Below are positions 10,282 to 19,803 of a DNA stretch of 64,000 nt, in pieces; position 1 is the first letter of the stretch; every line of letters begins with the position of its first letter. The position numbers and the translations under genes are program-made. The DNA comes from an uncultured Pelagibacteraceae bacterium (lineage in GTDB: Bacteria > Pseudomonadota > Alphaproteobacteria > Pelagibacterales > Pelagibacteraceae), in assembly GCA_902524345.1 (NCBI GenBank), contig CABZCX010000005.1, positions 27,393 through 91,392 on the forward strand. Direction: 5' to 3'. Below the pieces are notes generated by a model that was not told where the DNA came from, ran no database searches, and saw nothing but the letters and a program-made list of their open reading frames with translations.

Positions 10282-10365
10282 AATTGTTAATGATAACTAT
10301 TCTCAAAAAAAAAATAGACATATCACAAGTACGTGACAAATTGATAGTTTTTTTTTAAGGCTATA

Positions 10366-10392
10366 TACTTGACTAAATTAGTCAGGTTTATA
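10366..10392 (+). promoter_or_regulatory. Type 1 IscR operator upstream of iscR-suf
   Basis: The stretch around CTTGACTAAATTAGTCAGG, flanked by ATA on the left and TTTAT on the right, fits the E. coli type 1 IscR consensus (ATA..YGACT..WW.AGTC.R..TAT). It lies about 30-50 bases upstream of the iscR ATG, overlapping where a promoter would be. This predicts autorepression of the whole operon by [2Fe-2S]-IscR. The match is seen directly; binding is inferred. Confidence 0.8.
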
Positions 10393-10416
10393 TATATCCT
10401 TGCAAAATAAGGATTT

Positions 10417-10842
10417 ATGAAACTAACATCTAAAGGTAGATATGCGGTAATGGCTTTAGTTGATCTTGCAAGATTTAACAACCTCAACCCAGTATCACTT
10501 AGAGATATTTCTTTGAGACAGGGAATTTCCCTTGATTACTTAGAGCAAATTTTTTCTAAACTCAGAAAAAAAGAAATTGTTCAAAGTGTGAGAGGTACTC
10601 AAGGAGGTTATGTTCTTAGCAAAAAAGCCAAAGAAATAAAACTTACTAATATACTTGATGCAGTTGATGAAAAGGTAAAAACTTTACAATGCAAAAAAGA
10701 GTCAAAGAAAGGGTGTAACGGTAGATCAACAAAGTGTTTAACTCATAATTTATGGGATGAACTTGAAAATCATATTAATAATTTTTTTGAAAAAAAAAGT
10801 TTAGATGATCTTGTTAAAGATAATACTGAAAAAAGAGTTTAA
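10417..10842 (+). CDS. iscR: Rrf2-family Fe-S regulator IscR
   Basis: This cluster-sensing transcription factor represses Fe-S assembly genes when it carries a [2Fe-2S] cluster. The winged-helix N-terminus ([18 protein letters not shown]) is typical of the Rrf2 family. The cluster ligands are the three cysteines of [21 protein letters not shown], with the following His matching the IscR pattern. Length (141 aa) is usual. It is the first gene of the SUF operon and ends 2 bp before sufB. An IscR-type operator sits in its own promoter. Confidence 0.93.
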   Translation: MKLTSKGRYAVMALVDLARFNNLNPVSLRDISLRQGISLDYLEQIFSKLRKKEIVQSVRGTQGGYVLSKKAKEIKLTNILDAVDEKVKTLQCKKESKKGCNGRSTKCLTHNLWDELENHINNFFEKKSLDDLVKDNTEKRV

Positions 10843-10844
10843 AA

Positions 10845-12287
10845 ATGGATACAAGAGAAAAAGATATAGAAAAGTTAAAAGATTATAAGTATGGTTTTAC
10901 AACTGATATAGAAAACATTAAAGCTCCAAAAGGCTTAAATGAAGATGTCATCAAGTTTATTTCTAATATTAAAAAAGAACCACAGTGGATGTTAGACTTT
11001 AGATTAAAAGCTTTTGAGCGATTAAAACTTTTAAAAGAACCTAATTGGCAAAAACCAAAATATCCTAAAATTGATTATCAAGACTTATATTACTACTCAG
11101 CACCAAAAAGCATGAAGGACAAACCAAAAAGTTTAGACGAGCTTGACCCTAAACTTTTAGAGACTTATAAAAAACTTGGGATACCATTACAGGAACAAGC
11201 TAGACTAAATGGAATTGCTGTCGATGCTGTATTTGACTCTGTTTCAGTAGCAACTACTTTTAAGGGTGAATTGACTAAACATGGAATAATTTTTTGCTCA
11301 ATGTCAGAGGCTATTCAAAAACATCCTGATCTAGTAAAAAAATATTTAGGTACTGTAATACCAGTCACTGATCATTTCTTTGCTACACTAAATTCTGCTG
11401 TTTTCACAGATGGTTCGTTTGTTTATATTCCTGAAGGTGTTAAGTGTCCAATGGAACTATCGACTTATTTTAGAATTAATGCATCAGAGACAGGACAGTT
11501 CGAAAGAACATTAATCATTGCTGATAAAGGCAGTTACGTAAGTTATCTCGAGGGATGTACTGCTCCAATGAGAGATGAAAACCAATTACATGCAGCGAAT
11601 GTAGAATTAATTGCCTTAGACGATGCGGAAATAAAATATTCAACAGTACAAAATTGGTATCCAGGCGATGAAAACGGCAAGGGAGGAATTTATAATTTTG
11701 TAACTAAAAGAGGCTTATGTAAGGGAAAAAATTCTAAAATTTCTTGGACACAAGTTGAAACTGGTTCAGCTATAACTTGGAAATATCCAAGCTGTATATT
11801 AAAGGGTGATAATTCAATTGGTGAATTTTATTCTATAGCAATTACAAATAATCATCAAAAAGCAGACACTGGAACAAAAATGATTCATCTAGGAAAAAAT
11901 ACCAAAAGTAAAATAATTTCCAAAGGTATAAGCGCTGGATTCTCAGACATGACTTATAGAGGTTTAGTGGATATTAATTCAAAAGCCAAAAATTCTAGTA
12001 ACTATACACAATGTGATTCTTTATTAATGGGTAACAAGTGTGGTGCGCACACAGTACCCTATATAAAAAATAAAAATTTTGATTCAAATATTGCACATGA
12101 AGCCACAACATCAAAAATTAGCGAAGAACAATTACATTATTGTCAACAAAGAGGACTTAATCCTGAGGAAGCTGTTGGATTAATTGTTAATGGTTTTTGC
12201 AAGGAAGTACTACAACAATTACCAATGGAGTTTGCAGTGGAAGCTCAGAAGCTTGTAGGTATTAGCTTAGAGGGGAGTGTTGGTTAG
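10845..12287 (+). CDS. sufB: Fe-S cluster assembly protein SufB
   Basis: SufB is the core scaffold of the SufBCD complex, where nascent Fe-S clusters form. The 480-aa protein has the conserved SufB stretches [20 protein letters not shown]-like ([16 protein letters not shown]), [18 protein letters not shown] and [18 protein letters not shown]. The C-terminal [19 protein letters not shown] motif is shared by SufB and SufD. Its TAG overlaps the GTG start of sufC by one base, consistent with coupled synthesis of complex partners. Confidence 0.97.
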   Translation: MDTREKDIEKLKDYKYGFTTDIENIKAPKGLNEDVIKFISNIKKEPQWMLDFRLKAFERLKLLKEPNWQKPKYPKIDYQDLYYYSAPKSMKDKPKSLDELDPKLLETYKKLGIPLQEQARLNGIAVDAVFDSVSVATTFKGELTKHGIIFCSMSEAIQKHPDLVKKYLGTVIPVTDHFFATLNSAVFTDGSFVYIPEGVKCPMELSTYFRINASETGQFERTLIIADKGSYVSYLEGCTAPMRDENQLHAANVELIALDDAEIKYSTVQNWYPGDENGKGGIYNFVTKRGLCKGKNSKISWTQVETGSAITWKYPSCILKGDNSIGEFYSIAITNNHQKADTGTKMIHLGKNTKSKIISKGISAGFSDMTYRGLVDINSKAKNSSNYTQCDSLLMGNKCGAHTVPYIKNKNFDSNIAHEATTSKISEEQLHYCQQRGLNPEEAVGLIVNGFCKEVLQQLPMEFAVEAQKLVGISLEGSVG

Positions 12288-13021
12288 TGCTTAAAATAAA
12301 CAATTTAAATGCCAATGTTGAAAATAAATCTATATTGAGGGAATTTTCTTTAAATATAAATCCTGGCGAAGTTCATGCAATTATGGGTCCTAACGGGTCA
12401 GGAAAAAGCACATTATCTAATATTCTATCAGGAAAAAAAGGGTACGAAGTATCAGGTGAAATTTTATTTGAAAATAAAAATTTATTTGATTTTGAGACAG
12501 AAGAAAGAGCGCATAAAGGAATATTTTTAGCTTTTCAATATCCTTTAGAAATTCCAGGAGTAAATACAAATATATTTTTAAAAACATCACTGAATGCAAT
12601 TAGAAAAGCACGTGGAGAAAAAGAATTAGATGCAATTGAATTTTTAAAGCTTGTTAAACAAAAAGCTAAAGAATTAAAATTTGATGAGGAAAAACTTAAC
12701 AGACAATTAAATGTTGGATTTTCAGGTGGAGAAAAAAAGAAAAATGAAATTTTACAAATGTCTATGTTAGCTCCAAAATTATCTATTTTAGATGAGACAG
12801 ACTCAGGTTTGGACATAGATGCTTTAAAAATAGTAGCCGATGGAGTTAATACTTTAAGAAACAAGAATAATTCTTTTTTAATAATTACTCACTATCAAAG
12901 GTTACTAGATTACATAAAACCTGACTTTGTTCATGTCTTAATGAATGGAAAAATAATTAGATCTGGTGGCCCAGAACTAGCAATTGAATTAGAAAAAAAA
13001 GGATACGAAAGTTTTCATTAA
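12287..13021 (+). CDS. sufC: SUF ATPase SufC
   Basis: SufC is the ABC-type ATPase of the SufBCD scaffold. It has Walker A (GPNGSGKST), signature motif (SGGEKKKNEIL) and Walker B (LSILDETDSGLD), the last in the form typical of SufC. There are no membrane segments and 244 aa is the family length. The start codon is GTG, overlapping the sufB stop. sufD begins immediately after the stop. Confidence 0.97.
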   Translation: MLKINNLNANVENKSILREFSLNINPGEVHAIMGPNGSGKSTLSNILSGKKGYEVSGEILFENKNLFDFETEERAHKGIFLAFQYPLEIPGVNTNIFLKTSLNAIRKARGEKELDAIEFLKLVKQKAKELKFDEEKLNRQLNVGFSGGEKKKNEILQMSMLAPKLSILDETDSGLDIDALKIVADGVNTLRNKNNSFLIITHYQRLLDYIKPDFVHVLMNGKIIRSGGPELAIELEKKGYESFH

Positions 13022-14269
13022 ATGAGCGATCAATTACAGTCAGATTTTGATAAATTAGTAAAAACTTCAAAATTTTCTAGTGAGGAAATTAAGTTTAAAA
13101 AAAATTTTTTGAATAATTTTATTAAAAACGGTTTTCCAAATAGAAAGCAAGAAGATTGGAAGTTTTTAGATATTAGTCAGATTATAAAAAAGAATATTGG
13201 CGATTTAAGTTTTTTCAATGACTATTCACAATCAAATAAAATTGATTCATCTGTTTTAGTTGATGGTTTGGAACATAATAAGATTATATTCATAAATGGA
13301 AAAATTGAAAAAATTGATTTTAACCTCGAAGACAAAAATAAAATTGAAATAATTGATGAAACTAAAAATGATATATCATTTGATTATAAAAATTCATTAA
13401 TTGATTTGAATAGTGCATTTATAGATAAAATTTTTAAGATTTTAATTAAAAAAAATTATTCTCTGAAGAAACCTTTGATGATTTATCATTTAACAAATGA
13501 TAAAATAAAGTCCACTAATATCAATTTGAGATTAGATTTTGAATTAGGTGAAAATAGTTGTTTAAAACTGATTGATTATTTTGCTAACACCACAGTGAAA
13601 AACTTTATTAATATTTTTTATAACTTCAATTTAGAAAAAGACTCAATCCTGAAAAACTATAAAATTGATAAATTTAGAAATAATAATTTAAAATACTCTT
13701 TTAACAATATTGATCAGGATAATAATAGTGTTTCAGAAACATTTATATTATCTGCTGGTTCAGATTATTTTAAAAATGATATTAATTGTAATTTAAATGG
13801 TGAGTATTCATCAGCATTCATTAACGGTATTTTTTTCTTAAAGGAAAATCAACAACACGAAATTAGAACTACAGTCAATCATTTAGTAGAAAACACAAAA
13901 AGTTATCAGCTTATTAAAAGTGTTCTTGGAAAAAATTCAAAATCTGCATATCAAGGAAGAATATTTGTAAATTCAAAAGCCCAAAAAACTGATGGATATC
14001 AATTGAGTAAAGCAATACTGCTCGATGAAACATCAGAGTTTAATGCAAAGCCAGAATTAGAAATTTATGCTGATGATGTAAAATGTTCTCACGGATCAGC
14101 ATCTGGTAGTTTAGATGAAAATTCAATTTTTTACTTAATGTCTCGTGGTTTGAATTATCAACAATCAAAAGAACTTTTAATTAATGGTTTTTTAATGGAT
14201 GTTGTTGAAAAGATTACAGACATAGAAATAAAAAACTTAATTACAAATATTATTGAATTAAAACAATGA
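13022..14269 (+). CDS. sufD: Fe-S cluster assembly protein SufD
   Basis: SufD pairs with SufB in the scaffold complex. The N-terminal half is divergent and Asn/Lys-rich (FPNRKQEDWKFLDISQI is the recognisable motif). The C-terminal beta-helix region is conserved (YQGRIFVNSKAQKTDGYQLSKAILL, then EIYADDVKCSHGSASGSLDE). It ends in YLMSRGLNYQQSKELLINGF, the SufB/D family tail. Length is 415 aa. Its stop overlaps the sufS start by 4 bp (ATGA). Confidence 0.95.
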   Translation: MSDQLQSDFDKLVKTSKFSSEEIKFKKNFLNNFIKNGFPNRKQEDWKFLDISQIIKKNIGDLSFFNDYSQSNKIDSSVLVDGLEHNKIIFINGKIEKIDFNLEDKNKIEIIDETKNDISFDYKNSLIDLNSAFIDKIFKILIKKNYSLKKPLMIYHLTNDKIKSTNINLRLDFELGENSCLKLIDYFANTTVKNFINIFYNFNLEKDSILKNYKIDKFRNNNLKYSFNNIDQDNNSVSETFILSAGSDYFKNDINCNLNGEYSSAFINGIFFLKENQQHEIRTTVNHLVENTKSYQLIKSVLGKNSKSAYQGRIFVNSKAQKTDGYQLSKAILLDETSEFNAKPELEIYADDVKCSHGSASGSLDENSIFYLMSRGLNYQQSKELLINGFLMDVVEKITDIEIKNLITNIIELKQ

Positions 14270-15483
14270 ATATAAATAACATTAGAAAAGAGTTTCCAAT
14301 TTTTGATAAAAAAATTCAGAATAATGATTTAGTTTACCTAGATAGCGCCAACTCATCTCAAAAACCTAAGGTAGTTCTAGATAGAATTAATGATTTCTAT
14401 TCTAAACAGTTTTCAAATGTAGGCAGAAGCATACATTATCTAGCTGTTGCAGCCACTAATTTGTATGAAAATACAAGAACTTCTGTACAAAAATATATAA
14501 ATGCGAAAGATAAAAATGAAATTGTATTTACTAAAGGTGCTACAGAAGCTTTAAATTTGGTCGCTAACACCTTAGGTCAAGCGATCTTGGAGCCAAATGA
14601 CGAAATTTTAATTACGGAGCTAGAACATCACTCAAATTATGTTCCATGGCATTTTTTAAGAAAATCCAAAAATATAAAAATAAAGTTTGCAGAGATAAAT
14701 GAAGACGGAGATATTCCGATTGAAAATATAGAAAAAGAAATTACAGATAAAACTAAAGTAATAGCAATAACTCATTTATCCAATGTCACTGGTGCAATTT
14801 TACCAATCAAAGAGATAACTCAATTAGCACATTCAAAGGGCATAGTTGTTGTAGTAGATGGATGTCAGGGAGGACCACATTTAAAATTAGATATGCAAGA
14901 CCTGGATTGCGATTTTTACGCAATATCATGTCATAAAATGTACGGCCCGACAGGACTTGGAGTTTTGTATGGAAAAAAGAAATGGTTAGAGCAACTTCCA
15001 CCATACCAAGGGGGTGGAGGAATGATAAATGAAGTTAAAAAAGATAGAATTTCTTATGGTGAGCTTCCAAATAAGTATGAAGCTGGAACAATGGCTACAG
15101 CTCAAGTCATCGCGTTTGACCAATCAATAAAATTTTTAGAAAGTATTGGAATTGATAATATTATTAAACATGAAAAAGAATTAATAGAATACGGCCAAGA
15201 AATTTTAAAAAAAAATAATTCTGTGAAGCTAATTGGAAATCCAAGAGAACGAGGCGGAGTTCTATCTTTTACTGTAGAAGGGGTACATCCTCATGACATT
15301 GCAACTATTCTAGATGAAACTGGAGTTGCTATTAGAGCGGGTCATCATTGTTGTCAAATACTTCATGACAAACTAGGTATACCCGCAAGTGCGCGAGCAT
15401 CATTAGGAGTTTATAATACTAAAGATGATTTAGATAAACTAAATGAAGGTATTAATAATTGTAAAAAAATTTTTGATTTATAA
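14266..15483 (+). CDS. sufS: Cysteine desulfurase SufS (class V aminotransferase, type II)
   Basis: This PLP enzyme takes sulfur from cysteine for Fe-S clusters. The PLP lysine is in AISCHKMYGPTGLG. The persulfide cysteine region is RAGHHCCQILH near the C-terminus, in the type II arrangement. VYLDSANSSQKP at the N-terminus and THLSNVTGAILPI are also typical. At 405 aa it is full length. It is followed by a SufU homologue overlapping by one base; SufU is the known sulfur acceptor of type II desulfurases when SufE is absent, and no sufE lies in this operon. Confidence 0.96.
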   Translation: MNINNIRKEFPIFDKKIQNNDLVYLDSANSSQKPKVVLDRINDFYSKQFSNVGRSIHYLAVAATNLYENTRTSVQKYINAKDKNEIVFTKGATEALNLVANTLGQAILEPNDEILITELEHHSNYVPWHFLRKSKNIKIKFAEINEDGDIPIENIEKEITDKTKVIAITHLSNVTGAILPIKEITQLAHSKGIVVVVDGCQGGPHLKLDMQDLDCDFYAISCHKMYGPTGLGVLYGKKKWLEQLPPYQGGGGMINEVKKDRISYGELPNKYEAGTMATAQVIAFDQSIKFLESIGIDNIIKHEKELIEYGQEILKKNNSVKLIGNPRERGGVLSFTVEGVHPHDIATILDETGVAIRAGHHCCQILHDKLGIPASARASLGVYNTKDDLDKLNEGINNCKKIFDL

Positions 15484-15947
15484 TGAACTTAAAAGAATTA
15501 TATCAAGAAATAATTTTAGAGCATGGTAAGAACCCCCGAAATTTAGGGAAAACAGAAAATTTTAATAAAGATGCAAAAGGCAATAATCCATTATGTGGAG
15601 ATAATGTACATGTATATCTAAAATTAAATGACCAAAGAAAGGTTGAGGATATTTCTTTTGAAGGAAGTGGATGTGCAATATCAATGGCATCAGCTTCTAT
15701 AATGACTGATTTGATTAAAGGTAAAAGTGATAATGAAGCTAAAGAAATAATAGAGGATTTTTTAGGAATGATAAAAGAAAATCCTAAACTTAAAAATAAT
15801 ATTTTAAAAGAGGACGATAAAACAAAATTAATGTGTTTATCAGGTGTTAAACAATATCCAATGAGAGTTAAATGTGCTACCTTATCATGGCACACTTTGG
15901 TATCTGCAATGGAAAATGATGGGAAAGAAATAACTACAGAAAATTAA
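15483..15947 (+). CDS. sufU: SufU-type Fe-S assembly / sulfurtransfer protein
   Basis: This IscU-fold protein receives sulfur from SufS. The three metal or persulfide cysteines appear in NPLCGDNVHVYL, EGSGCAISMASASIM and MRVKCATLSWHTL. An insert between the second and third cysteines favours SufU over IscU. It has 154 aa and overlaps the sufS stop (TAATG). Many Alphaproteobacteria use SufE here, so a SufU partner is notable. It could also act as a scaffold. Confidence 0.9.
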   Translation: MNLKELYQEIILEHGKNPRNLGKTENFNKDAKGNNPLCGDNVHVYLKLNDQRKVEDISFEGSGCAISMASASIMTDLIKGKSDNEAKEIIEDFLGMIKENPKLKNNILKEDDKTKLMCLSGVKQYPMRVKCATLSWHTLVSAMENDGKEITTEN

Positions 15948-15949
15948 TT

Positions 15950-16246
15950 ATGGAAGTAAAAAACAAAATAATTGAGGAAATTAAAAAAATTTATGATCCT
16001 GAATTACCAGTGAACATATATGAACTTGGTTTAATTTATGATATACAAGTAAATGGTCGTAAAGCTGAAATTAAGATGACATTAACTACACCGAATTGTC
16101 CTGTTGCAGAAAGTTTACCAAAAGAAGTAAAAGAGGGTGCAATGCAAGTAGAGGGAATAGATTATGTAAATCTTGAATTGGTTTGGGATCCTCCTTGGAA
16201 TAAAGATATGATGTCAGATGCAGCGAAATTGGAGTTAAACTTATAA
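15950..16246 (+). CDS. sufT: SUF-associated MIP18-like protein SufT (DUF59)
   Basis: This 98-aa protein consists of a single DUF59/MIP18 domain, with the typical IYDPELPVNIYELGLIYDI start and LTTPNCPVAESLP core. Homologues help mature Fe-S proteins, and in SUF operons the gene is called sufT. It lies 2 bp after sufU and shares one base with the next A-type carrier gene. Confidence 0.9.
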   Translation: MEVKNKIIEEIKKIYDPELPVNIYELGLIYDIQVNGRKAEIKMTLTTPNCPVAESLPKEVKEGAMQVEGIDYVNLELVWDPPWNKDMMSDAAKLELNL

Positions 16247-16578
16247 TGAACCCTATTATTAAATTAAGTGATAACGCAGCTTTAAGGATTAAAGAAATAA
16301 TGTCTAACGCTGAAAAAAATGCGATAGGTGTAAGAGTTTCTGTAAAATCAGGTGGTTGTGCAGGTATGTCATACGTAATGGAATACTCAAAAGAGGTAAA
16401 TCCTAATGATGAATTGATCGAAGATAAAGGAGTAAAAGTTTACATTGATTCGGCGGCAATTATGTATCTTTTAGGCACTGAGATGGATTATAAAAAGGAA
16501 GATTTCTCATCGTCATTTGTCTTCAATAATCCCAATGAAACTGAGCGTTGTGGCTGTGGAGAGTCTTTTAAAGTATAG
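16246..16578 (+). CDS. sufA: A-type Fe-S carrier SufA/IscA (HesB family)
   Basis: This small carrier moves clusters from the SUF scaffold to target proteins. The three conserved cysteines are in KSGGCAGMSYVMEY and the C-terminal CGCGESF. Its 110 aa is the normal size. It is the last clear gene of the iscR-suf operon, starting within the sufT stop (TAATG). Whether to call it sufA or iscA depends only on context. Confidence 0.9.
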   Translation: MNPIIKLSDNAALRIKEIMSNAEKNAIGVRVSVKSGGCAGMSYVMEYSKEVNPNDELIEDKGVKVYIDSAAIMYLLGTEMDYKKEDFSSSFVFNNPNETERCGCGESFKV

Positions 16579-16634
16579 TCCCATTTTAAACATATCAGAG
16601 TTGCATTAAACGCATGGATTGATAATATCTATCT

Positions 16635-16805
16635 ATGAATGTCTTTGAAATAAGAAATTTGCAAAACAGCGAGGACAGAAAAGAGAAGAGAAAAACTTTT
16701 TTAAGATCTCTTATAAAGTCTGTTGATACTGGAGCAAATGGAACACTTGATTACATTGTTAAAAAAGGTTCTGGCAAAAACAAAATTGCTAAAACTAGAC
16801 AATAA
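16635..16805 (+). CDS. Small basic hypothetical protein (56 aa)
   Basis: This ORF is too short for the track. It reads MNVFEIRNLQNSEDRKEKRK and continues in a Lys-rich stretch to KIAKTRQ, ending 2 bp before the convergent glnA stop. It lies 56 bp after sufA on the same strand and could be the operon tail. There is no obvious ribosome binding site and no membrane segment. I do not recognise a family. Amino acid use looks coding, but this is the only support besides its fit to the gap. Confidence 0.5.
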   Translation: MNVFEIRNLQNSEDRKEKRKTFLRSLIKSVDTGANGTLDYIVKKGSGKNKIAKTRQ

Positions 16806-16807
16806 AA

Positions 16808-18214
16808 TTAACAACTGTAATACATCTCAAACTCTATAGGATGAGGTGTGTGCTCAAAATTGTGTATTTCTTCAAACTTTAACGCAATGTAAGCATCTAT
16901 TTGATCATCAGTAAATACATTACCTTGTTTTAAGAAATCTCTATCTTTATCAAGACTTTCCATTGCTTCTCTTAAAGATCCACAAACAGTTGGAATTTTC
17001 TTAACTTCATCTTCTGATAAAGCATAAAGATCTTTATCAAATGATTTACCTGGATCAATTTTATTTTTAATTCCATCTAATCCAGCCATTAACATTGAAG
17101 CGAATGTTAAATATGGATTACCAGCAGCATCACCAAATCTAATTTCACATCTAGCTGCTTTTTTACTTAAAGTGATAGGAATTCTGCAAGATGCTGACCT
17201 GTTTCTTGCCGAATAAGCTAATAAAACTGGAGCTTCAAATCCTGGGATTAGTCTTTTGTAACTATTTGTTGTAGCATTTGAAAAAGCATTTATAGCTTTT
17301 GCATGTTTTAAAATTCCACCTATATAGTGTAAAGCTGTATCGGATAAACCAGCATATTTATCACCAGAAAATAATGCTGTATCACCTTTCCAAATCGATT
17401 GGTGAACATGCATTCCTGAACCATTATCACCTTTAACAGGTTTAGGCATAAATGTGGCTGTCTTACCAAATGAGTGAGAAACCATGTGAACAGCATATTT
17501 ATAAAGTTGTAGGTTATCTGCTTGGTCCACAAGGGTTCCAAAATACATTCCAAGCTCATGTTGGCTAGGTGCAACTTCGTGGTGGTGTTTTTCAACTTTA
17601 ATCCCCATTTCTTTCATTGCCTTTAAATATTCACTTCTCATATCCTGTTCACTATCAACAGGAGGAACTGGGAAATAACCGCCTTTAATTCCTGGTCTGT
17701 GACCCATGTTTCCATTTTCATATTCTTTGCCTGAATTGTAAGGACCTTCCTTACTATCTATTTTAAATCCAGTTTCATTCATGTCATTTTTAAATCTTAC
17801 ATCGTCGAATACAAAAAATTCAGCTTCAGGGCCAAAAAACGCTTTATCTCCAATCCCTGAACTTTTTAGGTATGCCTCAGCTTTTTTTGCTGTTCCTCTC
17901 GGATCTCTTTCGTAAGGATCTTTTTTAATTGCATCTAAAACATCGCAAAAAAGGTTTAAAGTGTTATGAGATGTAAATGGATCAACAATTGCTCTAGAAT
18001 TATCTGGTTTTAAGATCATGTCAGACTCATTAATTGCTTTCCAACCGGCTATAGATGAACCATCAAAAAAAATTCCATCTTTCAACATATCTTCATCAAC
18101 CATCTTAGCATCCATGGTCACGTGTTGAAGTTTTCCTCTTGGATCAGTGAATCTTAAATCTACGTATTCAATTTCTTTATCTTTTATAATTTTTAGTACA
18201 TTGCTCGAACTCAT
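16808..18214 (-). CDS. glnA: Glutamine synthetase, type I
   Basis: This enzyme makes glutamine from glutamate, ammonia and ATP and is the main ammonium assimilation step. The 468-aa protein has the GSI motifs [31 protein letters not shown] and [13 protein letters not shown]. It also has the ATP-binding [13 protein letters not shown] and RIP segments. The tyrosine in [12 protein letters not shown] occupies the position adenylylated in GSI-beta enzymes. A strong ribosome binding site (CGGAGG) precedes the ATG. The gene is divergent from ybaK, with an AT-rich promoter region of about 140 bp. Confidence 0.98.
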   Translation of the reverse strand: MSSSNVLKIIKDKEIEYVDLRFTDPRGKLQHVTMDAKMVDEDMLKDGIFFDGSSIAGWKAINESDMILKPDNSRAIVDPFTSHNTLNLFCDVLDAIKKDPYERDPRGTAKKAEAYLKSSGIGDKAFFGPEAEFFVFDDVRFKNDMNETGFKIDSKEGPYNSGKEYENGNMGHRPGIKGGYFPVPPVDSEQDMRSEYLKAMKEMGIKVEKHHHEVAPSQHELGMYFGTLVDQADNLQLYKYAVHMVSHSFGKTATFMPKPVKGDNGSGMHVHQSIWKGDTALFSGDKYAGLSDTALHYIGGILKHAKAINAFSNATTNSYKRLIPGFEAPVLLAYSARNRSASCRIPITLSKKAARCEIRFGDAAGNPYLTFASMLMAGLDGIKNKIDPGKSFDKDLYALSEDEVKKIPTVCGSLREAMESLDKDRDFLKQGNVFTDDQIDAYIALKFEEIHNFEHTPHPIEFEMYYSC

Positions 18215-18353
18215 TTATAGCCTCCGTAATTCTGTGGGTTGTGATATCAAATAAAGATTGATAAATAATCCTCTTTTACTTAATAACACCTATGCATTTT
18301 TAACATAAGTGTATAATGAAATTAGATAAATAACTAACAATTAGAAGTTGAAA

Positions 18354-18833
18354 ATGACTGCAAAGGATAAAGAGCCTGTTAAAAGAGTTGAGAAGATAAT
18401 AAAGGAATTTGACGAGAAATTAAACATAAGTCTCTTAAAAACATCAGCAAGAACAGCCTTAGAGGCAGCCACTTCCTTAAATTGTGATGTTGGAGCAATC
18501 GTCAAAAGCTTACTTTTCAAGACAGACAATAAGTATGCTTTATTCTTGGTAGCTGGAGATAAAAGAGCTTCTTTAAAAAAGATAAAAAAAAATATCAAAT
18601 TTTCTGATGTTTCAATGGCTTCTGCTGATGAAGTAAAAAATATAACCGGATATACTATTGGAGGTGTTTCTCCAGTAGGTCATAAGAACAATGTTGATAT
18701 TTATATTGATAACTCATTAGAAAGATTCGACTTTTTGTTTGCTGCAGCTGGACATCCTAATTGCATATTCAAAATAAGCTTTTTAGATTTAAAAAAAATT
18801 ACAAAGGGTGTAATTGAAGATATAATAGAATGA
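18354..18833 (+). CDS. YbaK/EbsC-type aminoacyl-tRNA deacylase
   Basis: This 159-aa protein has the INS/YbaK fold, with TALEAATSLNCDVGAIVKSLLF, LVAGDKRASLKKI and a TIGGVSPVGH loop. The family hydrolyses mischarged tRNAs such as Cys-tRNA-Pro or Ala-tRNA-Pro. The exact substrate cannot be told. The track starts at a TTG (18348); the ATG two codons later (18354) is more likely. Its stop overlaps the transporter start by 4 bp (ATGA). Confidence 0.85.
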   Translation: MTAKDKEPVKRVEKIIKEFDEKLNISLLKTSARTALEAATSLNCDVGAIVKSLLFKTDNKYALFLVAGDKRASLKKIKKNIKFSDVSMASADEVKNITGYTIGGVSPVGHKNNVDIYIDNSLERFDFLFAAAGHPNCIFKISFLDLKKITKGVIEDIIE

Positions 18834-19729
18834 AACAACCAAGTTTTTTTGATTATCTTTTACTAATTTTTTTAGCACTAATTTGGGCATCTGCTTTTTT
18901 TAATATCAAAATTGCTACTTACTCATTCGGACCTATTACAATTGCATTTTTGAGAGTTTTTTTTGGAGCAATACCTGTTCTAATGCTTTGTTATTACAAA
19001 AAAATAAAATTAGAAGCATTTTCCAAAGATTGGTATTGGTTTGCTATGATTGGTTTAATAAATTTAGTTGTGCCTTTTTATTTAATTGCATATGGTGTGC
19101 AATCTGTTCAAAGTAATTTAGCAGCAATATTGATGTCAACAACACCATTAAGCTCTACAATACTAGGTCATTTTTATACTAAAAATGAAAAATTTAATTT
19201 TGTTAAAACAATTGGCATTTTAATAGGTTTTTCTGGAATACTATATCTCTTTTCAGACAACATTTTAATAAACGAAAATAATATTCTATCTGCATTATTA
19301 ATCCTTCTAGGATCGACTTGCTATGTAATTGGTGGAGTCTTAACTCTTAAAATTAGTAAAAAAAAAAATGAAAATGTGACAGGTTCAATATTAATTTGGG
19401 CTGTGATAATTTTGATACCAATTGTATGTTTTGTAGAACAACCTTGGAATATAAATCCTAGATTAGATTCTACCATATCAGTGATATATTTAGGTTTTGT
19501 CTCAACAGGAATAGCATGGCTGCTAAGATTTAAAATTTTAGTAAAAAATGGATTAATCTTCCAATCACAAGTTTCTTATTTAATTCCAATTTTTGGAACA
19601 ATTTTAAGTTATATATTTTTAAAAGAGTTAATTACTTTTAAAGTTTTGATCTCTTTAATCGCTGTTTCTATTGGTATTTATTTTGTTAGACGAGCTGATA
19701 ATAAAGCGAGTAAAATTAGTGTTGATTAG
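18830..19729 (+). CDS. EamA/DMT-superfamily permease
   Basis: This 299-aa inner-membrane transporter has about ten hydrophobic helices arranged as two EamA repeats. The first repeat contains LIWASAFFNIKIATYSFGP and the second STGIAWLLRFKILVKNG. Related proteins export amino acids, purines or other metabolites. The substrate here is unknown. It is translationally coupled to the ybaK-like gene upstream. Confidence 0.85.
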   Translation: MKQPSFFDYLLLIFLALIWASAFFNIKIATYSFGPITIAFLRVFFGAIPVLMLCYYKKIKLEAFSKDWYWFAMIGLINLVVPFYLIAYGVQSVQSNLAAILMSTTPLSSTILGHFYTKNEKFNFVKTIGILIGFSGILYLFSDNILINENNILSALLILLGSTCYVIGGVLTLKISKKKNENVTGSILIWAVIILIPIVCFVEQPWNINPRLDSTISVIYLGFVSTGIAWLLRFKILVKNGLIFQSQVSYLIPIFGTILSYIFLKELITFKVLISLIAVSIGIYFVRRADNKASKISVD

Positions 19730-19803
19730 CACAATCCAAGGTTGAAAACATTATTGACCCATTTACAACATTATCAAAAAAGTCTTTAATTATAAATATA
19801 TAA

